From UBA5614 sp034678545 (GTDB lineage Bacteria; Cloacimonadota; Cloacimonadia; Cloacimonadales; Cloacimonadaceae), in NCBI GenBank assembly GCA_034678545.1, contig JAXDBS010000074.1:1-19919 (forward strand): a stretch of 19,919 nt of DNA. The letters are read 5' to 3'. Under the pieces are notes generated by a model, which saw nothing but the letters and a program-made list of their open reading frames with translations, was not told the DNA's origin and did not search any database. Every line of letters begins with the position of its first letter. Position 1 is the stretch's first letter. This document shows, piece by piece, positions 13,934 to 19,919 of this stretch. Position numbers and translations under genes: made by a program.

Positions 13934-16027
13934 TCATCTTGTTCTGTTGGGAGTTACCACATAAGGGACAGAATCATGGTACCTGTAGCGGGAAGGATAG
14001 AAATTATAGATCAGGCTGTCCGCTCCCGCAGTCGGTTCCGTGCCCTGGATGAAGATTTCATCAATCCCATTTTCCGAGTAATAACCCGTAACGGGATTGA
14101 TCGGAATATGCACTATATTGGGAGGTTCCGTAAAAGTGTAGCGGGGATCGTCCGCGGCTGGATAGCGGCCCTTGTTTTCCAGTAAAATTGCTTTGCGCAT
14201 AATCGGTCCCCAGACCGGGGCACAAACGGTCCCTCCCGCCATGTTTGATCCCAGGGTCTTGCTTTTGTCAAAGCCTGTCCAGATCCCGCAGATCAATTTT
14301 TTGTTAAAACCGATGAACCAGGCATCCTTGTAATCGTCTGTGGTGCCGGTCTTGCCCGCGGCATTCCAATTGTAACCTTGCCTGGCGGCAGTAGCCGTCC
14401 CGCTGCTGACTACCGACTGCAGCATACTTGTCATCACATAAGCCACTTCAGGGTCGCAAACGCTGTACTGCAGCGTCTTGGCTCTTTCCAATACCTTGCC
14501 GTCTGTGTCTTCCACCCTTTCAATGAAGATCGGCTTGACTCTGAATCCACCATTGGGGAAGGCTGTGAAAGCTGAAATCAACTGAATCGGGACCATTTCA
14601 TACGAACCCAGTGCCACGGAGTAATCCCTGGCGTCATAATTGAAACCGAACCGCTGGAAGGCATCGGTAACGGCAGGAAGACCCAAGTCATAGACGGTCC
14701 TGACCGCCCAGACATTATAGGAAAAAGTGATGGCTGTGCGCATCCGTGACAGTCCGAAATACTGACGCGAGTAATTTTGGGGTCTCCAATCCCCTGAACT
14801 GTAGCCGGTAAAAACGATCGGCATATCGTTCAGCACAGTGGAAGGCGTGTAACCCCTTTCGACTGCGACAGTGTAGTATATAGGTTTGACGGCCGAACCG
14901 GGTTGACGCCTGGCCAGAGTCATCCGGTTGAATTTGCTATGGGTAAAGTTGCGGCCGCCGACCATGGCCCGGACATGACCAGTATTATTCTCCATCACCA
15001 CCAACCCACCCTGGAGATAATTGGTGACAATGTCTTTTTCATTTTCTCCGATATCCCTGAATTTGACAGGGTAGCCGCGGCTTTTTTCCACTTTGGTAAG
15101 GTGCGCATTCAAGACCGAGTCAGCATACAGGGAAAGATTATAATCCATTGTTGTATAGATACGCAGCTTGCCTTCGAAAAGGCGTTCCGTACCGTATTTC
15201 TTTTCCAGGTACTGCCGGATGGTCTCGATGAAGTAATCCGAGGCATAATGCTTCAGAGCCGTCTGGTCAGGATTTATGGATGCCTTGACCGCAGCGCTGT
15301 ATTCGGCTTCAGAGATCTTTCCCGCTTCATACAAGCTAGTCAGGACATAGTTGCGGCGCTCGATTGCACGATCCTTATTCTTCCTGGGGTCAAAGTAATT
15401 CGGTCTTTGGATCATGCCCACCAGCAGGGCGGCCTCCGGCAGGGTCAAATCCATAGCGTGCTTGCCGAAGTAATACAAGGAAGCTGTCTCGATCCCGTAA
15501 ATCTGGCCGCCGAAGAAGATCTTGTTGAAATAGATCTCCAGGATCTCATCCTTGGAAAAAGTTCGCTCTATCCGTAGCGCCAGGATGATCTCCTTGATCT
15601 TGCGCGAGACTTTCTTGTCCAGAGTCAGAAACATGTTCCGGGCCATTTGCTGGGTGATCGTACTGGCACCTTGAGAAAAATCCATCCTTTTGATATCAAT
15701 GAACAAAGCCCTGATGTTTCCGCCAATATCCAATCCGAAATGGTTGTAAAAATTCCTGTCCTCGGTAACGATCACAGCGTCCACCAAATAAGAGGGCAGT
15801 TCGGAGAGGGCAACGAGTTTTCTGCGCTCAAAGGCAAACAGGTAGATCATCTTTCCGTTTCGGTCATACACCTCCGAGCCAGACCGCATAGTGTAATTGC
15901 GCAGTTCGCTCATGGGAGGTAATTCATCATGATAAAACCAAAACACACCGATCACTAATCCCGCCAGGATGCAGAAGCAAATGACCGCGACCAGGAAAGC
16001 CTTTTTCCTGCCGATGTGATTATTCAT
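13934..16027 (-). CDS. pbp1A: Penicillin-binding protein 1A: peptidoglycan glycosyltransferase/transpeptidase
   Basis: This 697-aa class A penicillin-binding protein polymerises and cross-links peptidoglycan at the outer face of the inner membrane. A cytoplasmic basic stub (RKK) precedes a single membrane anchor (about 10-31). The GT51 domain (about 50-230) has catalytic Glu89 in TEDRNFYNHFG, then GASTITQQMARNMF and KIKEIILALRIE. The transpeptidase domain (about 335-615) has Ser378-AV-Lys381 (nucleophile), Ser436-Tyr-Asn438 and Lys559-Thr-Gly561. The C-terminus carries the FIQGTEPT segment usual in PBP1A. There is no OB-like insert of the large proteobacterial type between the domains. Its ATG overlaps the TGA of the Gx-family gene (ATGA), so the two are coupled. 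Confidence 0.96.
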   Translation of the reverse strand: MNNHIGRKKAFLVAVICFCILAGLVIGVFWFYHDELPPMSELRNYTMRSGSEVYDRNGKMIYLFAFERRKLVALSELPSYLVDAVIVTEDRNFYNHFGLDIGGNIRALFIDIKRMDFSQGASTITQQMARNMFLTLDKKVSRKIKEIILALRIERTFSKDEILEIYFNKIFFGGQIYGIETASLYYFGKHAMDLTLPEAALLVGMIQRPNYFDPRKNKDRAIERRNYVLTSLYEAGKISEAEYSAAVKASINPDQTALKHYASDYFIETIRQYLEKKYGTERLFEGKLRIYTTMDYNLSLYADSVLNAHLTKVEKSRGYPVKFRDIGENEKDIVTNYLQGGLVVMENNTGHVRAMVGGRNFTHSKFNRMTLARRQPGSAVKPIYYTVAVERGYTPSTVLNDMPIVFTGYSSGDWRPQNYSRQYFGLSRMRTAITFSYNVWAVRTVYDLGLPAVTDAFQRFGFNYDARDYSVALGSYEMVPIQLISAFTAFPNGGFRVKPIFIERVEDTDGKVLERAKTLQYSVCDPEVAYVMTSMLQSVVSSGTATAARQGYNWNAAGKTGTTDDYKDAWFIGFNKKLICGIWTGFDKSKTLGSNMAGGTVCAPVWGPIMRKAILLENKGRYPAADDPRYTFTEPPNIVHIPINPVTGYYSENGIDEIFIQGTEPTAGADSLIYNFYPSRYRYHDSVPYVVTPNRTR

Positions 16028-16557
16028 GCCGCCGTCTCTTCCATTGGGTTCCTGAAAACAAGTCTCTGACGCAGCTCATATGTAATGATGCCTGTGACCA
16101 AGCCCATAACCAACCCGATCAATCCCAGCAAAGGGATTAAGAAATAAACCGAATCTTTGGGAATGATCAGCCATCTGACTAACAGCACCTGCATGATATT
16201 ATGCATAACGGCACCCACCATACTCACGCCCAGAATACTGAACCTCATCCCCGAAACCAGCATCAGCCACATCATCACAAGAGCTCCTGTCCCCCCTGCC
16301 AGGGATAGCAGTGTGGCCGGGCTCAGCAGGGTCAGGCTGGCCAATCCGCCCAAAACAGTCTTGGCAACACTGACCACCAGAGCCATGACGAATTCTCTCT
16401 CCATAAGCAAATACAAAATGACAACGTTGGCCAGTCCGATCCGCAGGAACGGCAACGGCAAGACACGCACCGCCAAGCTTTCCAGCCAATAAACAGCAGT
16501 AGCAATAGCTGTAAAAAAAGCATATTGTAACAGTCTTTTTTCTGTATAAGTATCCAT
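16024..16557 (-). CDS. Gx transporter family / heptaprenyl diphosphate synthase component I-like membrane protein
   Basis: This 177-aa protein is almost entirely hydrophobic, with about five membrane segments. It has the signatures of the family annotated as heptaprenyl diphosphate synthase subunit I or 'Gx transporter': LPLPFLRIGLANVVILYLL, LSLAGGTGALVMMWL and ISMVGAVMHNIMQ-like (here VSMVGAVMHNIMQVLLV). The prenyl-synthase label is probably historical. The fold suggests a small integral-membrane transport subunit, with no known substrate. Such genes are often found near redox or flavin-complex genes; here it lies two genes downstream of nqrF. Its end overlaps the PBP1A start by four bases. 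Confidence 0.8.
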   Translation of the reverse strand: MDTYTEKRLLQYAFFTAIATAVYWLESLAVRVLPLPFLRIGLANVVILYLLMEREFVMALVVSVAKTVLGGLASLTLLSPATLLSLAGGTGALVMMWLMLVSGMRFSILGVSMVGAVMHNIMQVLLVRWLIIPKDSVYFLIPLLGLIGLVMGLVTGIITYELRQRLVFRNPMEETAA

Positions 16558-16607
16558 TTTCGAACATCAAAAATGAAAATGCACTTACGTCAAGCGAAAT
16601 GATACCG

Positions 16608-16636
16608 CTTATTTTTAGCGTTTAACCGGGGGTCAA
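16608..16636 (-). promoter_or_regulatory. Candidate promoter for the Gx-pbp1A-glmU-like-ricT-rlmN run
   Basis: In the 196-bp gap before the Gx-family gene, the minus strand has TTGACC (16636-16631), a 17-bp spacer and AATAAG (16613-16608). Only four of six -10 positions match. It is the best-spaced candidate that I can find in this gap, and no clear terminator for the nqr run precedes it. Confidence 0.35.
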
Positions 16637-16753
16637 ACCTTGCAACTTTTATCGGATGAGTTCAGTAAATAAATGTTCCCGCCCCCACCGGTATATCAGA
16701 GCGAGTGAAACCCATTCTTATCCAACCTTTACAACAATGGAGCGATTTAACCG

Positions 16754-17206
16754 TCAAAATATGGCCTTAACCAGAAGCTCCGGCTCCAGCCTGAAGGTCG
16801 AGCCTCTCCCTTCGAAGAAATGATGAGCCCGTATCAGATGAATACTCAGCCCTGACCATCTGATAGAGAGGCCGTTGTTCAGGTTTATCAGACCGGTAAC
16901 AGTCTTTCTGTAAACGCCTGGATGACTGAAGGGGCAAGGCAGACGACCGCGCGTTACATCCGTTTCCACTTCATAGATATCGTCGATCAGGATCGGACCC
17001 TCGTAACTGCCGAAAGAACCCTTGGTAAAGTATTCCAGCCTGTCAGCGATTACTTCTGCTGTAAAGCCAAGGGCTTCCAGAACTTTTTCATCTTCTTCAA
17101 TTATGGCGTGGTAATGCCTGTCATCCTCGCCCAAAAAACCGTTGAGGGTGATTACTCCTGGTTGCATTTTGGCAGTTATCTTCTCTTCCAGGGGAGTCTG
17201 TTTCAT
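16754..17206 (-). CDS. Conserved-looking protein of unknown function downstream of nqrF
   Basis: This is a 150-aa soluble protein with no signal peptide or membrane segment. GGAGG six bases before the ATG supports the start. It begins 33 bases after nqrF on the same strand. I do not recognise a named family, but several dense motifs look selected. These are NGFLGEDDRHYHAII (22-36), VTRGRLPCPFSH (84-95) with a lone Cys91, and IHLIRAHHFFEGRGSTFRL (122-140) with three histidines and EGRGS. A spread of His, Cys and acidic residues makes a metal- or nucleotide-binding role conceivable but unproven. It is not NqrM, the short cysteine-rich Nqr maturation factor. Confidence 0.8.
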   Translation of the reverse strand: MKQTPLEEKITAKMQPGVITLNGFLGEDDRHYHAIIEEDEKVLEALGFTAEVIADRLEYFTKGSFGSYEGPILIDDIYEVETDVTRGRLPCPFSHPGVYRKTVTGLINLNNGLSIRWSGLSIHLIRAHHFFEGRGSTFRLEPELLVKAIF

Positions 17207-17239
17207 AAATACCTCCGATGTCGCAGCAGTCAGCTTCCC

Positions 17240-18343
17240 TTAACTGAAGCTGTCAAAGTAGATCCTGTCATTGGGCACATCTAGCGCCAGCAGTTCCTTT
17301 TTACATGCCTCCAGCATACCGGGACTGCCACACATGTAGGCTTCCGTATTGCGTGAATCCCTCAGCACTTCTTTGATATAAGGCATTATGTAACCAGTCT
17401 TGGCGCACCACTCGGCTCCATCGTCGCAGCGGGATAAAACAGGTATGTACTGGAAGTCCGGAAACACCTGCTCATAGCTCTTGAACAAATCAGTCAGATA
17501 CAGGTCTTTCTCAGTGCGGGCCCCGAAGAAATAAACCATGTGCCTGTCGGTGCCGGTCACTTTCAAATGCTCCAGCATTGACTTAATGGGCGCTTTCCCG
17601 CTGCCGCCCGCGATGAAGATCATATCAGCCTTGGAATCTCTGATGTAAAAATCGCCATACGGCCCGGTCATATTCACCTGTTCGCCCACCTGCAGGTATT
17701 TGTGCACCCAGGTAGTGCAGATCCCCTCCGGAACAAGGCGTATGATCAGTTCAATCTGATCCCTGTCCTCCGGTCTGGAAGCAATGGAATAGGCCCGCAT
17801 TGTCGTCTGCTTAATTCTCGCATAAGGTTTGGTTTCCAATTGTACATACTGGCCAGCCTTGAAATCGATCTCACCTGGATCAAGAAGCTGGAAAGTAACG
17901 CTCTTGATGTCATAGGTGAGATCTGTGATTTCAATAACCTGGGCTTTATACTTGCGGATGTTAAAAACGGCTTCTGGCAGAGCGATCTGCATATCCATCT
18001 TGACTTTGATCTGGCAGGCAAGACGGATGTTATCTTTCTGTTCCTGGACTGAGAGCAGGGGCTTTTCAGTTGGAAGTAGAGGTCCTCCGCCATGGTCAAT
18101 TTTGCATTTGCAGGCCCCGCAGCTTCCCCTGCCGCCGCAGGCTGAGGCCAGGAATATTCCTTTTTCGCTTAGTGAAGACAGCAGGCTGTTACCGCCCTTA
18201 ACAACCAAGTCACGCTTATCATTAATCCTTATCCGGCAGTCACCGTATGAATTCAGGTATTTCCGTGCAACAACAAGTGCTATCGCCAGGACCGAGCTTA
18301 TGGCAGACGCAGCAGCGATGTCGCTGAGGATATGGGCCAACAT
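17240..18343 (-). CDS. nqrF: Na+-translocating NADH:quinone reductase subunit F
   Basis: This 367-aa protein is the NADH-oxidising entry subunit of the Na+-pumping NADH:quinone reductase. One N-terminal membrane helix (about 8-28) is followed by a [2Fe-2S] ferredoxin domain with Cys69, Cys75, Cys78 and Cys110, the spacing typical of NqrF. The FAD-binding part shows RAYSIAS (183-189) and GPYGDF (227-232). The NADH-binding part shows FIAGGSGKAPIKSM (243-256) and YMCGSPGM (336-343). It ends in FDSF, as NqrF does. It is somewhat shorter than the roughly 405 aa of proteobacterial NqrF. The presence of this subunit, rather than RnfB/RnfC, is what assigns the run to Nqr. Electrons pass from NADH through FAD and the 2Fe-2S cluster to the membrane subunits. 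Confidence 0.95.
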   Translation of the reverse strand: MLAHILSDIAAASAISSVLAIALVVARKYLNSYGDCRIRINDKRDLVVKGGNSLLSSLSEKGIFLASACGGRGSCGACKCKIDHGGGPLLPTEKPLLSVQEQKDNIRLACQIKVKMDMQIALPEAVFNIRKYKAQVIEITDLTYDIKSVTFQLLDPGEIDFKAGQYVQLETKPYARIKQTTMRAYSIASRPEDRDQIELIIRLVPEGICTTWVHKYLQVGEQVNMTGPYGDFYIRDSKADMIFIAGGSGKAPIKSMLEHLKVTGTDRHMVYFFGARTEKDLYLTDLFKSYEQVFPDFQYIPVLSRCDDGAEWCAKTGYIMPYIKEVLRDSRNTEAYMCGSPGMLEACKKELLALDVPNDRIYFDSFS

Positions 18344-18356
18344 TTCAGACCACCAT

Positions 18357-18944
18357 TCACTGTACTGTGACGATACCGGAAAAACCCAGGAAAGCCAGTG
18401 CCATTATCCCTGTTACGATCAAACTGATGCCTGCTCCTCTCAATCCTGCGGGAATCGCCTTTTCCCTGATCCGGATCCGTATCGCTGCCAGCATCAGGAT
18501 CGCCAGTAACCAACCCAACCCGCTGCCGGCAGCATAAGCGATGGTCTGGATGAAGCTGTATTTGCGGATGACCATGAACAAGGCCACGCCGAAGATGGCG
18601 CAATTCACCGTAATCAGGGGCAGGAAAATACCCAGCGTGTAATAAAGCGCAGGGGTGTAGCGCTCGATTACTAGCTCCATTAATTGGACTGTAGCAGCAA
18701 TAACAATGATGAAGATGATGTATTGCAGATAGATTATGTTCATTGGGATTAGCAGATAATAATAGACCAGCCAGTTCAAGGCGCAGGTAAGTGTGAGTAC
18801 GAATACTACGGCAACACCAAGGCCTAAGCTGGATTCCAATTCTCTGGAAACGGACAGATAGGAACACATGCCCAGAAAGTTGCTCAGCAGAATATTGCTG
18901 GTAAAGATCGCAGCCCAAAAGAGAACAACCGGACTGATTGTCAT
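18357..18944 (-). CDS. nqrE: Na+-translocating NADH:quinone reductase subunit E
   Basis: This 195-aa protein has six predicted membrane segments and belongs to the NqrE/RnfA family. Cys27 (in LGMCSYL) and Cys115 (in PLITVNCAIFG) correspond to the conserved cysteines that help hold an intramembrane iron centre between NqrD and NqrE. The two subunits have inverted topologies and pair in the complex. It begins 10 bases after nqrD with an AGGAAGGA ribosome site and ends 13 bases before nqrF. Without its neighbours it could be called RnfA; nqrF next to it settles the name. Confidence 0.93.
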   Translation of the reverse strand: MTISPVVLFWAAIFTSNILLSNFLGMCSYLSVSRELESSLGLGVAVVFVLTLTCALNWLVYYYLLIPMNIIYLQYIIFIIVIAATVQLMELVIERYTPALYYTLGIFLPLITVNCAIFGVALFMVIRKYSFIQTIAYAAGSGLGWLLAILMLAAIRIRIREKAIPAGLRGAGISLIVTGIMALAFLGFSGIVTVQ

Positions 18945-18954
18945 ATCCTTCCTC

Positions 18955-19554
18955 TTATGCTGTGTTTGCCTTGTAATAGGTGGTGTTGACGATCCAAATC
19001 AGCGCTGCCAGGAGGAAAAAGGCGCTGGGCGCCATCAGCATGATCGACCATTTGATCCACCAACCGCCGAGCAGTTTTAAACCAAAGATGGATCCGAACC
19101 CAAACAACTCGCGGACTGAAGAAATAACAAGTAAAACCATAGTATAGCCGATCCCTGAACCCAATCCGTCCACCACAGAATCCAGAAGCGGATTTTTGGC
19201 AGCAAAACCTTCCGCCCTGCCCATTAAAATGCAATTGGTTATGATAAGGCCGACATAGGGGCCAAGTTGTTTGCTCACATCAGGCAGGTTGGCGCGCAAA
19301 AAGATATCCACAATGATCACGTAGGAACCTATGATCAATACCTGAGCCATCATGCGGACGCTGCGGGGTGTGATGTTGCGAATCGCTGAGATGGTAAGAT
19401 TGGCGAAGATCAGGGTGAAGGTCACGCCCAGTCCCATGATCAGGCTGTTAAGCATCAGGTTTGTAACGGCCAGTGATGAGCAGATGCCGAGAATTTGCTT
19501 CCAGACAGAGTTTTCCTTGAAAGCGCTGATCAGAAAGATCTCTTTTTTCGTCAT
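18955..19554 (-). CDS. nqrD: Na+-translocating NADH:quinone reductase subunit D
   Basis: This 199-aa multi-spanning protein is of the NqrD/RnfE family. Cys25 in LGICSSLAVTN and Cys108 in GLIITNCILMGRAEGFA are the counterparts of the NqrE cysteines for the shared iron centre. The MGRAEGFAAKN loop is diagnostic for the family. The gene starts seven bases after the nqrC stop, with GGAG nearby, and is followed by nqrE after 10 bases. It is full length. Confidence 0.94.
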   Translation of the reverse strand: MTKKEIFLISAFKENSVWKQILGICSSLAVTNLMLNSLIMGLGVTFTLIFANLTISAIRNITPRSVRMMAQVLIIGSYVIIVDIFLRANLPDVSKQLGPYVGLIITNCILMGRAEGFAAKNPLLDSVVDGLGSGIGYTMVLLVISSVRELFGFGSIFGLKLLGGWWIKWSIMLMAPSAFFLLAALIWIVNTTYYKANTA

Positions 19555-19561
19555 ATCGGAG

Positions 19562-19919
19562 TTACTCCGCTTTCTGCAAAAAACTTTTCCTGAGTTCTGC
19601 GGCAGCTTCCTGCAGCATCTTCAGGACAGCCTGACTGGTAATGGTGGCACCGGTTATCTGCCTGACCTCTGAAGCGGTTGTTTCAGATTCTTCAGGGACG
19701 AGTAAAAAAGCCTGTTCCTGCTGGTTGACGATCAGGTTTTTGCGGGTAAACTGCCGCTTAAACCATTCTTCTTCCACCCTCGACCCCAATCCGGGAGTTT
19801 CCATTTGCTCATAAATTGAGAAGTTTATTATCCGGCTGAAATCAGTTGTCACGGCCAGCATTCCGCGCATCGTGCCCCAAAGGCCATTGCCGCTGACATT
19901 GAAGCAGTATCCTATTACC
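19562..19919 (-). CDS. nqrC: Na+-translocating NADH:quinone reductase subunit C, C-terminal part (runs off the right edge)
   Basis: The frame is open from the right edge to the TAA at 19562, giving about 118 residues of the C-terminal FMN-binding domain. An in-frame ATG at 19870 is internal: upstream codons still read as family sequence (GYCFNVSGNGLWGTM). Key segments are ETPGLGSR and ITGATIT. In the latter, the threonine of GAT is the expected site of covalent FMN attachment by ApbE. Electrons pass through this FMN on the outer face of the membrane. Alone it could be RnfG; nqrF in the same run makes NqrC the better name. The N-terminal helix, nqrB and nqrA would lie beyond the window. Confidence 0.92.
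   Translation of the reverse strand, partial: VIGYCFNVSGNGLWGTMRGMLAVTTDFSRIINFSIYEQMETPGLGSRVEEEWFKRQFTRKNLIVNQQEQAFLLVPEESETTASEVRQITGATITSQAVLKMLQEAAAELRKSFLQKAE

Noticed and set aside
14903..15577. A long plus-strand frame (224 codons) antisense to pbp1A.
   Set aside because: It lies wholly within the conserved glycosyltransferase/transpeptidase coding sequence. It has no supporting ribosome site or domain and is a codon-bias shadow.
18357..19554. Calling these genes rnfA/rnfE.
   Set aside because: The families are close, but the run contains an NqrF (2Fe-2S plus FAD plus NADH domains), which the Rnf complex lacks.

Overview
The window looks like chromosomal DNA from an anaerobic, didermic (Gram-negative-type) bacterium of moderate GC content. 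Evidence for an outer membrane is a SusC/TonB-dependent-receptor-like gene. Several genes have a flavour I associate with the FCB superphylum: the alternative GlmU-like protein, the PSP1/RicT homologue and the carboxypeptidase-regulatory-type receptor N-terminus. A thiolase lies beside a class III aminotransferase, a pairing that recalls the acyl-CoA beta-transaminase of Candidatus Cloacimonas. Cloacimonadota is therefore my best guess, but it is an inference from gene content only.

Layout. 1-1524 (minus) is the N-terminal two-thirds or so of an outer-membrane receptor that runs off the left edge. 1525-1984 is a divergent intergenic region with promoter candidates on both strands and four copies of a TTTTCCGGCC-type decamer. 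1985-6068 (plus) is a tight run: acetyl-CoA acetyltransferase, class III aminotransferase, CTP synthase (pyrG). It is followed by tRNA-Leu(CAG) at 6120-6207. Everything from 6235 to the right edge is on the minus strand. Reading right to left in transcription order, it starts with the Na+-translocating NADH:quinone reductase genes nqrC (partial), nqrD, nqrE and nqrF. Next come an unrecognised 150-aa protein, a Gx-family membrane protein, PBP1A, a GlmU-like sugar nucleotidyltransferase/acyltransferase, a PSP1/RicT homologue, rlmN, deoC and thyX. After a 397-bp gap come tRNA-Arg(CCG) and a Uup-type ABC-F ATPase.

How the genes fit together. The thiolase/aminotransferase pair fits amino-acid (possibly lysine) fermentation, with acetoacetyl-CoA as the shared intermediate. 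The Nqr complex would couple NADH oxidation to Na+ export. PBP1A and the GlmU-like protein serve peptidoglycan and amino-sugar supply. RlmN, RicT, Uup and the two tRNAs belong to RNA maturation and translation. PyrG, DeoC and ThyX belong to nucleotide metabolism.

Most notable signals. (1) A 97-bp array at 8228-8324 consists of eight 11-bp units, four on each side of a short AT-rich centre, each beginning CGAC or CAAC when read outward. (2) A two-domain ThyX has flavin/nucleotide motifs that are altered in complementary ways in its two halves. (3) A deoC carries a five-cysteine N-terminal extension. (4) Spaced decamer repeats abut the -35 of the receptor promoter. (5) A motif-rich protein of unknown function sits immediately downstream of nqrF.
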